A DNA stretch of 61,176 nucleotides from Zygnema cylindricum (lineage: Eukaryota > Streptophyta > Zygnematophyceae > Zygnematales > Zygnemataceae), in NCBI GenBank assembly GCA_037447655.1, contig JBBHKE010002266.1, positions 1 through 61,176 on the forward strand. Reading direction: 5' to 3'. Shown here one piece after another: positions 33,003-44,245 of the stretch (positions are counted from its first letter, which is position 1; each line of letters starts with the position of its first letter). A program made the position numbers and the translations under genes. Under the pieces are notes generated by a model that worked only from the letters and a program-made list of their open reading frames with translations, had not been told where the DNA came from and ran no database searches.

Positions 33003-35654
33003 AATAAAAATTTTAAATTCAATAAAAATGTTAATGAAATTAAAATAACTAAATTATGTTAAATTGAAAACAGTGGAGGGACATGCTCGATAAAATAGTA
33101 GAGGTTTGTGAAGTTTGGATTTTGGAATTTGAGAAATTTCTTGTATTCTAACATTTTGTATTTTTGAGATGATATATCTCGAGGAGTTTTGGGATTTTGG
33201 GATTTTGGAATTTTGGGGTTTTTGAAATTGGGTTTTGACATTTTGGGGTTGAGTTTTTGAATATTTGGGATTTTGAAATTTGGGGTTTCTTAACTTTTGG
33301 GTTTGGGGGATTTGGGATTTTCAGAGTTTTGTGGACGATTATTCCCAAACTACTTTTATGCCCTGTTTACGAGTTTTGGACTAGTTCGAGAACTATTGGA
33401 ACCTTTATGCAACCAAAATCTCTAAACGATTGTTTTATAATGTCGGTCTGACTCCGGATGCGTTGGTTGGTCGTATCGAGGAAAAGGATGTTATTTGAGA
33501 GGATTTCTTAACACAATTCCCTATACGGACCTTCTTATGAAATCTTATGTTCTTTGTCATTATAAGCCCATATAGGAATTCCTCAAAAAAATGAATTGTT
33601 ATCGATTGAGAAGATGCTTATGTTACGATGGTTCTTGGGGTGCAATGGTTTTATGGTTGATAAGATTGTTGGCTGATATGTTTCTTCGTTTCCATTTTTT
33701 TTAACTATGGTAAAATATCAAAGCAAAAAACCGTGAGTTAAGGTAGGAGATAGTGATTATTTTATTGGTTTTTTGTGAAGGTTTAGAAAGTTATTTGTAT
33801 AATGGTGGATCTCGTTTTTTCCTTATTTTTTTATTTTTTAAGGTTTTTGTATCAATTTTGGATGAAAGGAAGAGCGAATAAACAAAGGTAGACAATAGGA
33901 AGTCCCATTTTGGACGGTAGATATTAACAAATAACGTTGTTTCTTTCAAGATCATTCTTTTCTTTATGATCGCTGTATTTATTATTATAATTTAAAATTT
34001 TTGGCATGGTTGTTGATTGTGAATAAGTGACAAAAAATCATATGAATGTCCAGAAGTTTTGAATTTTTGAATTTTTTAGAAACTTGGAGATAAGTGGGTC
34101 CATCCCTGTGCTTGCATGCCAGTGACCAGCTTTTTTTTCTTTCAAAACTACATTTATTTTATGTGTTTAGTATAGCACAAAGAACCGTTCTCTTCAACGG
34201 CCTAAAGAGTATAGAAGGTGAAAAATGTGAAAGGTTTTTGAACATGAATTCGATCTTTAATATCAAATTCCATAGGAATTAAAGTAGGAAGCATTAGAAT
34301 AGGTTTATGTTATGTTATTGTTGTTTAATAATACTACATGTGGGTTGCATACTTGTTATTTCATCATTTCTTTTCTTCAGGTTGTTGTCAACAATAGCTG
34401 GCCTCCACTTTTGATTCATCAGAAAGTTTTAGGAAATCTGGACAACAGTTAAAGAAACAAGAAAGCGACGCATTAAAAAAGCACCGGTAGTATTCAGAAA
34501 AATAGGAAATCACAACAATAACACTCAGTGACATAGTATTGCACCAGAGTTGGAGCATATTTAGCCCTTTTTCAATGAGTTTCTCTGCTATTTATTGCAT
34601 ATTTTTTTAGTTAATTATTTAAAGCAAATGTTTCTGCTTGATACTACTACGTTGCTCCAATTCAGCATCTACACTAATTTCAGTACAATTATCCGTAAAA
34701 TAGAAAAGTGATTTAGGTGAGACATACTACATCTGGATAACTTTTTTTGACTTGGGGAAAGAAATGCATTTTGTACTATAGTTTCTAGAAATTTGCATTA
34801 ACCGGGAAGGGCTAAACAAAATGTTATACATGATGATAATACAATTTAAATTGCAATGAATATTTGAAATATGCCTTTTTTAGAATTCATTCGCATTTAG
34901 CCCAAGTTTGTTTCAATCTCTCAAATTTTGAACTCAAATTGTGAACTCAAATATGTCTTGCCAATTTCATTGTTTTGGTAAACCACATTGTGTCCCCCAT
35001 TGGAGCGACCGGAAAGGATTCCTGTAGCCACGAACAAGAAATCATCAATAAGCACACAAATCACTGAGAGGTAGAAATAACAATAGTACGGGAGAAAGAA
35101 ACATATTTGACAATTCATCCACATTATATACATAAGTAGTCACATTAGAGTAAGAGTCCACAAGGCGACAGCCAAAGCGAACCCTGTTAGGATATTGTGC
35201 GAATCGGCAGATTGGTGGAATTCGCGCGAAGTTTTTTTTTGTTCTATTTTGTGCGTCCGTAAATGTATGCTTCATTTCGTGCGTCAGTATTACATATGAT
35301 AATTATTTCATACGCTTTCAATGTTTCTTTTTGGTACATGCTATTTATTGATTTAAGTGTGTTGCCTTTTGTTGGTTTGGATCAAAATTGGGCAAATCCT
35401 ATTCGGGTCCGATTTTATATTTTGTTGCGTGTACGGTTGCAAAGAATATTGTACGGTTTAAATCGTAGTGTTTTGTAGTGGTCCTTCATTATGATACGTG
35501 TCACTTTCCCGTGCGCTTCGCTCGACGCGTCAAATGGGTTGCAGTAATCTGGAAACCATTGGGAGATCGGCCGGGCGTGGAATCAGGTCAATCTCGATCC
35601 GATACTTTCATGTTCAATTTCGCGTTAGTTTTGTTTATTATGTTTCGTGTCTAG
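33003..35654. other. Gene-free AT-rich stretch
   Basis: No supported gene across about 2.6 kb. A G/T-rich tract lies at 33185-33330, with TTTTGGGATTTTGGG-type text. Short frames such as 34094-34282 and 35263-35478 have no recognisable motif. Confidence 0.4.
33185..33330 (+). repeat. Degenerate TTTTGGGAT-type repeat
   Basis: Strand-asymmetric G/T-rich sequence with many GGG and GGGG runs separated by T-rich spacers. It looks like a worn minisatellite or interstitial telomere-like sequence. The unit does not match a perfect telomere repeat. Confidence 0.55.
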
Positions 35655-35865
35655 TACACCGTGAATCGCTATTAGCGTTAACAAATATTTAGTGTTAAAA
35701 AAAAATAGTGTGATTAAAGTTAATTAATAATTTGGGGAGTTTCAAGGAAATCAATCGCTCTAATTTTGATTTTAGGGTTTTTTTAATCACAATATTTAAG
35801 AATTAGGGTAAAAATTTAGGGGCGCCGAATTAGCGTGATTAACGCTAATAGCGATTCGCGGTGTA
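35655..35865. mobile_element. TA-target MITE, short class
   Basis: TA, CACCGTGAATCGCTATTAGC ... GCTAATAGCGATTCGCGGTG, TA. One end carries TTCGCGG in place of TTCACGG. Confidence 0.87.
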
Positions 35866-35928
35866 TTGCACCTGTACAAATCGTACGTCAGCTTTTGCAT
35901 TCTTTGGTCGTTATCCTAGTCTAGAAAT

Positions 35929-36131
35929 TACACCGTGAATCGTTTTTAGCCTTATGTCCGCTATATCGGCACCCCAAAAATTTGACATTGATACCCTAAA
36001 TATAATAAGTTACACTATTTAAGGACGTGGATCATAATCTGCCACGTCTCCTGGCACTAAATTAGAATGAATGATGCTAATTTTTTCTTTACACTAATAA
36101 TTTCTATAAGCTAATAACGATTCAAGGTGTA
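35929..36131. mobile_element. TA-target MITE with a related empty site
   Basis: TA, CACCGTGAATCGTTTTTAGC ... GCTAATAACGATTCAAGGTG, TA. Its flanks (GGTCGTTATCCTAGTCTAGA before, GTGCTGTGTATAGGGCAGAG after) match a second copy of the same host repeat at 37543-37590 that lacks the MITE and has a single TA (AAATTAGTGTTGTGTAGGG). Confidence 0.9.
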
Positions 36132-36769
36132 GTGCTGTGTATAGGGCAGAGGTCGCAAAAGTCAATATTTCAGATACACGAATCCGACATATTTTTAGTT
36201 TTCAAAATCTGACGAAATCCGGCCGGGTCATTGCACGCTCCTAAATTGTTACCCAGTACCTGATACGCGTTTACGAAAAAAAGGTGAACTGAAACTCGAT
36301 TTATCGAGACTGCCCGTACCCACCCGTACCCGCTCGAACCCGAATAAGTACACAATTAATGGTACATCTCCGTTACACCTTCCATGATACCAACAGTTCA
36401 AAGTACAATAATGCTGGATAGTATGGACACTACAGACTAGGCTCAATAAAAATTCCCCCGCGGTGTGGGTGGTGTGGTTGACCGCCCCATTCACCCAAAT
36501 AAGGCGTTATTCCCACACTTTGTAAGATAACGCCCGGGAACCTCGGATTTTTAAGGTTATATGTTTAGGGTTCTTTATTGGTTGTGCTTTTCTTTATAAA
36601 AAGATACACAAATGAGAAAAAACCATAAACATATTTATACACATGACGTGAGCGCGGCGCGGCGCATCTTAAATCGAATTGAAAGTGGTGAGATGTGGAC
36701 GCGTTAGGTTCTTTGCCCAACATCACCCACACTTTGTCCGTATTGCGAAAATTGCAAGGTTCAATACAG
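36132..36769. repeat. Dispersed repeat R, copy 1
   Basis: 36144-36440 shares AGAGGTCGCAAAAGTCAA, AATTAATGGTA and ATGCTGGATAGTATGGAC with 37570-37755. Part of it (CAGAGGTCGCAA) may be an hAT-like end: complementary ends GATTGCGACCT occur at about 37524-37534 and 46180-46190. Confidence 0.55.
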
Positions 36770-37332
36770 TACACCCCCAATCGTTATTAGCGCATTGAAC
36801 GCTAATTCAGTTCTCTCAAATTTTGAAAAAAATCCAAAAATATAATAAATAATTTTGTTTTTTCCTTTAATCCATTTAGGGTTCTGTTCCAATTAGCGTA
36901 AAAAAAAGAAGTACATTGAGATTTAAATAGTGTGGTGTACGATTAGTGTCAGACCATACAAAATTGTACCTTCTAAGTGGAAAAGTACAATTCATGATTT
37001 TAAGTAACTGCTCACGCATGAGAATGTGCGCTCTAAAAAGGGGATGAAATCGGGTTGTCAAAAATCACGTCGCACATATTCGTCCAACAACCGCGTGGCT
37101 GACCATGTGAACGTACGATCTATGTACGATTTATTAGATTTTGTACTGGTACCTATATTAGTGTAAGCATGTTTGCGACATGTATTTATTTTTTTTAAAC
37201 CCAAATTACTATTAGTAAAAAATTAGAATGTATATATTTTTTTAAGATTTCCAAATTCCCAATTAGCGATAAAAACGGTAATTATTTTTATACGCTTAAA
37301 AAAATTCTACGCTAATAGCGATTCGCGATGTA
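36770..37332. mobile_element. TA-target MITE, long class, 563 bp
   Basis: TA, CACCCCCAATCGTTATTAGC ... GCTAATAGCGATTCGCGATG, TA (36770-36771, 37331-37332). The two ends have diverged from one another more than in other copies, so it may be older. Confidence 0.75.
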
Positions 37333-37992
37333 CTGTAGTGGAACGTACCTACGAAACCTTCAATTTTTTTTCGTTTTTTGCTTACCCAGCCTTCTCGAAT
37401 TTGGATTTTTTTCTTTTTGAATCAACCGGCCGAATTCGGCCGGCCCCCAAAATTTGGCACCCGAATGCGTTTTAGATCCGACGCGGCCCGCTAGGTACGA
37501 ACCGGGTACGGACTCAAGTACCCGATTGCGACCTTGTTATTTGGTCGTTAGTCTTATCTAGAAATTAGTGTTGTGTAGGGCAGAGGTCGCAAAAGTCAAA
37601 ATTTACGAAGATAAAATTTAACCAAAACTCGATTTCTCGCGACTACTCGTACTCGCTTGTACCCGAATATGCACAAAATTAATGGTATATCTCCCTAATA
37701 CCTTCCACAATACCAAGAGCAAAAAGTACAATAATGTTGGATAGTATGGACGGTACAAAGCATAGTTGTCCAATTCGTACGGATTTGGACTTTTTCTCGA
37801 AAAAAACATAGTATTCGCTTGTTTCGTAAATTTCGTAAATTTCCTACGTTTCACACTGTACGGAAAATTGTACGGACATTTAAAAAAAAAAAGACGTTGC
37901 TTCATTTGCGAGCGCGTATTTTTATCCGTCCTCTACTCCGTTTTCAGAAGGATACCGCCGTAAGAGACGCCATAAATTCCGCCGCTAGCTGC
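37333..37992. repeat. Dispersed repeat R, copy 2, and flank
   Basis: 37340-37541 resembles 46001-46195 (AAACCTTCAATTTTTTT, GGCACCCGAAT, GTACCCGATTGCGACCT). 37543-37760 is the empty-site copy of repeat R. 37896-37990 recurs at 38772-38880 (CGCGTATTTTTAT, ACTCCGTTTTCA, GAGACGCC). No supported gene. Confidence 0.55.
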
Positions 37993-38195
37993 TACACCTT
38001 GAATCGTTATTAGCGTATAGAAATTATTAGTGTAAAGAAAAAATTAGCGTCATTCATTCTAATTTAGTGCTACGAGGCGTGGAAGATTATGGTCCACGCC
38101 CTTAAATAGTGTAATTTATTATATTTAAGGTATCAATGTAAAAATTTTGGGGTGCCGATATAGCGTACATAAAGCTAATAAGAATTCATGGTGTA
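37993..38195. mobile_element. TA-target MITE, short class
   Basis: TA, CACCTTGAATCGTTATTAGC ... GCTAATAAGAATTCATGGTG, TA. It lies only three bases from the next copy. Confidence 0.82.
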
Positions 38196-38198
38196 CAG

Positions 38199-38751
38199 TA
38201 CACCGGGAATCGTTAATACTTATTAATGTCAAAGTTTAAATAGTGTTGAAGAAAATTTACCGTACTTGATGCTAGTTAAGAATTTGATTTTTTCAAAAAA
38301 AAAAGGTGCATTCTAATTTCGGCGATAATGCTAATTTGGGATTAGCAAAAATGGAATATTTGCCGTACGGTTATATACATTAATATATGTATTTGTACAA
38401 AATATGAGAAATCGTACGCCGTCGCGAATTTTAAATATCCGTACATGCCATACTAATTTACGTTTTAGACTAATCCCGTTTTTTTGAGCGCACGTTCCTA
38501 TACGTGCGCGTCTGATTTAATTCATTTTTTTGTAAATTTTCACTTGAAAAGGTACATTTATGTACTGTCTAACATCGACCGTACACCACACTATTTAGAT
38601 TTTATTGTACTTTCGGGCTTTACGCTATTTTGTACGGTACCTTAATTAACGTCAAGGAAAAATTAAAATCATGTATCCTATTTGAAAAAAAAAATCAAAA
38701 TTTTAAGAACCCAAATTATAGTTGTTAACACTAATAACGCTTCGCGGTGTA
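38199..38751. mobile_element. TA-target MITE, long class
   Basis: TA, CACCGGGAATCGTTAATACT ... CTAATAACGCTTCGCGGTG, TA. It shares interior text with the long copy at 19961-20483 and is dense in GTAC. Confidence 0.8.
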
Positions 38752-38988
38752 GTTGGTTACATTTTTCAGTTTGCTTCATTTGCGCGCGTGTATTTTTATG
38801 TCCCCAACTTCGCTTCACTCCGTTTTCAAAAGGAAGCCGCCATTGGAGACGCCGTGAATTCCGCGCTCGCCGCTAGTTCGCTGCACTTTTCAGTTTTTTA
38901 GGGTATTGAATATTTATGATCTTTGAAATTTGAAAATAAAAATAAGGTACGAATTTTAAAAATTCGGAAATCGTTTGATGCGCACTGT

Positions 38989-39086
38989 ACGTAGTAATCG
39001 TTAGTTTAATCCGTGCGTGTTATGCGCATAGTGTTATACGTAGTAATCGTTAGTTTAATCCGTGCGTGTTATGCGCATAGTGTTGT
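38989..39086. repeat. 49-bp tandem duplication across a copia boundary
   Basis: Two copies (38989-39037, 39038-39086) of ACGTAGTAATCGTTAGTTTA... ending GCGCATAGTGTT. The second copy contains the true target duplication CATAG and the first bases of the copia LTR. The first copy also contains CATAG followed by TGTT, so the duplication is younger than the insertion. Confidence 0.9.
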
Positions 39087-39908
39087 TCTGTGAAAACTGG
39101 AGCATCACCAGTTGCCGCTAAATCACAAGCCATCACATAACCAAAAAAGGAATCACTCAAGATACCGACTTCGGCCCACTGCACAAAGCAGTCAATATGC
39201 CCAAATGGCCCTAAACTACACCAGCGTGCATTTTATTGCGTGTGCTGACAACTCACAAAGGTTCAAGCAAAACGCCCAATTAAACCAAGAGATATAGCCC
39301 AAAGAATATCCCTTAAAATGCACATAATGTGCCCTTTGAAACCTTCTACAAGGAATTCACATCGAATCACTAAGTCTTAGAATTTATACATGTACATTCT
39401 ACGTGTACCTATTTGACCAATCAAAACACCAAACGGTACTAAACAACAATACTTTAAAAGTACATGATGTACGCTAAACTTAACCGACAATTCATCTACT
39501 ATTCCGTGTAAGCAGACAAACCCTATTTGTTTACTAACACCCAATACTAATTGTATACACTAATGACGTAATGCAAGTAGGTACAAACTTTCGTTTCCAC
39601 AAAGTTTCCACCGACATTGAAACTTTATATGTGACGAGATCCGCCGCGTCATCATGGTCCACTTTTCAGATTGTGATAAATCTTTGTTGGTCTGATCTTG
39701 TATATGCGACGGTATGTCACAATTAGGTCGTGCGCGCCATTGCGTAATCTTCCCCTTTACTTAGAAGCCGTCCGATGTGATCTCTTTAACTTTGTATAGT
39801 CCAAATTGTCAAGGTACACATAGTTTCAAACAACTTTGAAAATGTTTCTAAGTCCTCGAGTTTTCCTCTCACGTAATATAGAGAGGACTAAATCTTTCAA
39901 AAACAACA
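39081..39908 (-). repeat. 3' LTR of copia element 1
   Basis: TGTTGTTCTGTGAAAACTGG to TTTCAAAAACAACA on the plus strand, next to GGGGAG on the minus strand, the usual copia polypurine tract. Aligned end to end with 45165-45992. Confidence 0.88.
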
Positions 39909-39939
39909 CTCCCCTAAAGATTTAGACTCTCTAAGCAAC

Positions 39940-40353
39940 TTAATCCAAAATTATCCCTATAACCAGACTAGAACCACCTAAATACCTTAAAACTTTTATC
40001 GACGATTTATTGTTTGTCTTTTTCGGTTTTTGTTGACTTATGCTCAAACCTCCTGTGATTGCTGCAATAGCATGCCTCATGCAATTTATATAATGAGTTA
40101 GACTCCAAAAAATGTTTCTATATTGAATCCTTGTTGTAAATTCTAACTCCCCTAACTCTAGATTGTCTCTTTCAATGTTGTCAAAATTTCTCTTGTTACT
40201 TTCTATTTTATTTTGGAATTTTGGAAGAGTAGCAATTCTCATTTCATCCATCTCTTCAAAATTTTCCACAATTTGTAGGTCATTTCCCATAGATTTCTGA
40301 TCCGGTGAAAATTTGAAGATCCCCCAAGTTTTGGCGTCCAAAATAGGTGTCAC
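39940..40353 (-). pseudogene. RT/RNase H remnant of copia 1
   Basis: A 137-codon frame. The first part (ILDAKTWGIFKFSPDQKSMG) recalls the start of copia RT, where a conserved tryptophan precedes the Lys-Pro-Ile-Gly stretch. The last part (AIAAITGGLS, IKVLRYLGGSS) recalls the segment linking RT to RNase H. The whole catalytic core between them, including YVDD, is absent, so an internal deletion has joined the two ends. Confidence 0.5.
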
Positions 40354-40370
40354 CGTATCAATTGTTGTCG

Positions 40371-40946
40371 TTACCTTATGCTCTTTTTCGGGTTCGAAAA
40401 TTTCCTCCAGAGGGGTAAGAGGCTCCCTTTGATTGTCAAATAGTAAATAGCGGTTTTTAATAGTATTATTCGGTTAATTCTCCATCTTCCCCCTGGAAGT
40501 TTTGAGGCTGGAGGCGAAGGTTTGGTTGGATTGTCAGTTTTTGGTCTCTGTGCCAACGATGATCCACCGGCGCTTGAAATTCTTGGTCTAGCGACGAGGG
40601 GTTCCCGTCGCTTGTCAAACGACATGGCACAATCTTCGTTACTCGTGGTACAACTTTTTGTGCACGTTTTCAGAATTTTAGCGACGACATCATCTCGTTC
40701 GTGGTTCAGCGATGAAGTTGTTTCATCGCTACTTTTTGTTTTTCCTTTTGAGCCCGTCATTGATGATCTAGCGACGAGATCATCTCGTCGTTGGTCCAGG
40801 GACGACACACGCTCGTCGCTATTTGTGCTCGGCATTTTATCGAGTCCTTGTAACGTTAAAACTTGATCCATATTAGGTTCAAAAATTAACATATTCTGTA
40901 ACTTTTTCTGTCTTCCTGTCAACTGACTGAGTTTATTTCTCCTCAT
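40371..40946 (-). pseudogene. Repeat-rich linker of copia 1
   Basis: A 191-codon frame overlapping the integrase frame. Three imperfect units of about 30-40 residues repeat the pattern SS(L/F)(D/N)xxR(D/E)(D/P)(L/V)VA(R/K), with DNA units GCGACGA(G/C)...TCGTCG. No catalytic motif. It occupies the variable linker between integrase and RT. Long repeats here are unusual and could be acquired sequence. Confidence 0.4.
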
Positions 40947-41799
40947 TTTTAATAATGATATTTCTTGTTATCACTACCCTATTTTTCTCAGGTACATATA
41001 CTCTATATTCTTCTGACAAGTCATCGTAACCAACTAGGAGTCCAATTATGCCTTTCAGCTCTATTTTCCACCTAGTCTGAATGCTTTCTGGAATAAGAAC
41101 CTTGCTACCAAATACTCTAAGATGACAGACTATTGGTTTTCTTCCTGTCCATATCTCATGAGGTGACTTTCCCTTCATTACTCTATACTCTATTCTATTT
41201 TTGATATATGTGGCACAATTTAAGGCCTCAACCCAAAATTTCAAATCTAAATTTTTCTCTATTAGCATTGATGTGGCAATTGCTGTTAATGATCTGTTTA
41301 CTCTCTCTGCTTCGTCATTTTTCTCTAAATTTCTATAGGATATTTCATTGTTTACTCTCTCTGCTTCATCATTTTTCTCTAAATTTCTATAGGATATTTC
41401 ATTTTCTTCCAGATAAGTGAGGAAATCTCGGGATAGATATTCTTTTTTGTTGTCCAATCTCAATGCTCGTAATTGAATTCCGTGAATTTCCTCGCTCCAG
41501 GTTTTGAATTCTTTATAGTGGGAAAACAATTCAATTTTCTCCTTCATAAAGTAAATTTTCGTGTAGCCTGAATAGCCATCCGTGAACGTCACCATGTATC
41601 TCATACCCCCTGCTGACGAGATGTTTGCCGGTCCCCATACATCAAAGTAAACTAATTCTAACACTTTTTCTGTTCTATGGCCGCTCTCACAAGGATTTAT
41701 ATGTATCCTTTCGAGAGAAAAACCATTACATAATATTTCTTCCTTTTTGCTAAATTCTACACCTTCTATTATACCTTCCTTTTTCGTATATATTTTCAA
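40933..41799 (-). pseudogene. Integrase of copia 1, 5'-truncated
   Basis: A 288-codon frame with integrase core landmarks. YFDVWGP has the first catalytic Asp, LRLDNKKEYLS the second, and DEAERVN occupies the position of the catalytic Glu motif (usually NGVAERxN). FWVEALNCATYIKNR and HLRVFGSKVLIP are the usual C-terminal copia signatures. A 54-bp exact duplication doubles 18 residues around the Glu motif, which would disturb the active site. The N-terminal zinc-binding part is cut by the LTR-like insertion at 41802-44251. Confidence 0.78.
41296..41403. repeat. 54-bp tandem duplication in integrase
   Basis: Two copies (41296-41349, 41350-41403), differing at one base (TTCGTC versus TTCATC). 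The reading frame is preserved. Confidence 0.96.
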
Positions 41800-42070
41800 T
41801 CTGAAATTCTATAGGCTTCATTTCCCACAGAATTCGCAGATCCAAAAGAAGCTAATCTAGATAGTGCCGACTCCAAGTTGATATAAACCCAAATAAATGA
41901 TCCCTTGACAATAAGAACCCCAATATACCTTCACCCCTGTGAAGAGAAGACCTTCTGTGTGCTCAGTTCCACCACAAAATGCAAAGCTTCAATATGTGTT
42001 TTGGACAATATTCCCCACTTTGCCTTTCCCACTGAATAAGTGCCACCCTGGCAAGCAAAGACTCTGACCG

Positions 42071-42172
42071 ACTACACCCTTGTGTAGCTTGGACTCCCTT
42101 GAGTCCGTAGCAAAAAGAATCACTACACCCTTGTGTAGCTTGGACTCCCTTGAGTCCGTAGCAAAAAGAATC
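42071..42172. repeat. Exact 51-bp tandem duplication in an LTR
   Basis: ACTACACCCTTGTGTAGCTT... occurs twice (42071-42121, 42122-42172). Each copy includes the GGACTCCCTTGAGTCC hairpin, so the hairpin is doubled. Confidence 0.95.
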
Positions 42173-43849
42173 ACTGAATTTGCTCACCCGAGCATTAAGT
42201 TATGGCTGGTCAAAGATGACCTTTATAGTTACAAGCTCTCTTAGAGAGAGGTACTTAAATATCACTAAGTCTTGGTCTGCCTACTCACGACTACCTACTG
42301 TTGTCCATAGCCATTTCTAGCCATGGATTCACCCTAGGAAGCACCACAGACTACCCTAAAAACAACCTACTTTGGATAAACACAGAATTCAACAGGATTA
42401 ACAAAACAAGCTGAAATTACATTAACAGATATTATCTAGGATATAAAATGACCTCACAAAGTTTCAGACAAAAAAAATAAATGGATTGATCACATCATCT
42501 AGTTAAAGTTGCAGAAAAACAGTCTGCCAAAACTTTGATCAGACAAACTAACTTCACAATGAAGTAAAACACAGACCAGGCACACAATAGACCTGAAAAT
42601 CTGTGACAATATTAAAAATATAATTAGGAACTCACATGCAGAATTTCAGACAATTCCGCTTGCATATCTGAGAGTAATCCTCAGATAAAATTTCCAAAAA
42701 TAACCATAAACAGTTTTTGGTCCAAAAAGTTCCTATGTCCTAAAATGACGAAGTCCTACAAATATATACAAGAGCTTACTGCTGAATGCACGGAGGCATA
42801 TCAGACGTACGCTATCTACCAGCTACCTCTATTAATGTCGGTATACCCGAATACTTCAAGGTATGTCAAAGTGAGTAAATCTACACTAATAATTAATTCA
42901 CAAAAAGACACATCAATATTCAACCAAATATTTACATCGACGCTTCCTTAAAATCCGTGTACTGAGTATCAACTTGATTAGTCACTTGAGGACGAAACCA
43001 CGTCATGAACCGACATCACATACGTACGGTCCACTTGATACCACATTATCAAAATACAATCCTTTAGAAATATCGGCGGACGCCGTCCGCCCTCCAAATG
43101 TACCACGGACCACTTGCCGAAATTAAACTGTACCGAACTTGCGTCCTTTGCAATAAATATGCCTCTCGCAAATAAAGTACACTTGTCCAAATAAGACGCT
43201 TCGTACCGACGGCGTACATATTCAACATTTAATAAATTTCACATCGGATCGCTTCGCGATCCGCCGTCCATTTGTAAACGTATTCCGAGCCACTCAATTA
43301 ATCCCTTTAATTTCAATCGTACAATTACTCCCCCAATCCACAAATCCATTCAAACCTCCATTTGTACCACCACAATATTTACGGTAATAATCTACGCACG
43401 AACCGTCGCGTGCGCACAAAATGTGGCGTAAGTACGAAACTAACATTTCAAAAACAACACCTACTACTAAACCCTAGTCCAATAGGAACACTATATAGTA
43501 CAAGAAGGTACAATGGGCGATGTACTTATTGTACGACCATTGTACGACAAGGTCTACAAGGTGACACCTGTCAAATCGGAAGCCATGGTACCTCCTCCCA
43601 TCTTCTCCGGTATCAAATAATGTGGCGCCACGTGGCACCGCGTGACGCTATCTCAGTATGCCGCCAAAAGCTCACTTCGCGTGGCGGCTATAATGCCGGT
43701 CGTCCGATCAAAACATATTTTACACGGTTCAGATTCGCGTAGATGCATGAATTGCTCCTTTTGGTTAGTCTGCTGTTAATTAGCTGTTGCGGTAATGTTT
43801 ATTAATCTTTGAAGCCTGTCACGTGTATCGTTTTGTTAATCCCTTATTG

Positions 43850-43925
43850 GATAAGGCATACCAATATACGTATATCCATAGACCATGGTTCAAATCTGGT
43901 CTAAAGCATCTTTTGGTTATTTGTT
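43850..43925 (+). ncRNA. tRNA-like segment in the LTR-like insertion
   Basis: Reads TTATTGGATAAGGC (D-arm/A-box-like), then about 30 bases later GGTTCAAATCTGG (close to the B-box form GGTTCAAATCC). It is antisense to the element. A second weaker candidate homologous to the solo-LTR segment lies at about 43990-44065 (CTAAAGCCAACGGC ... TAGGATCAAAC). I have not been able to fold a full cloverleaf. Confidence 0.4.
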
Positions 43926-44245
43926 AGTTGTTTAGAATTTTCTACTTGTATCTTAATAAATAGCTGTTGTACCCAATGTATTCCAACGTCGACTCTAAGC
44001 TATTGGCTAAAGCCAACGGCTATTAAGGATTGTAGGTACTAGGATCAAACTATTTAGGCAGTCTTCTTTTGGTACAAACTACGAATCAGCTTATCCCCTT
44101 TAGACAGCCATGGCTCTAGCTCTCTCTATGGTCTTCAGTGACTGCAACAAGTATGGGGACCGGAGAAAGTTGAGCTAGAAGCAGGCTGCCTTTGCTGACT
44201 TACTCTATTTATTTTTCCAATACAGACCTAGAAAATACATACATT

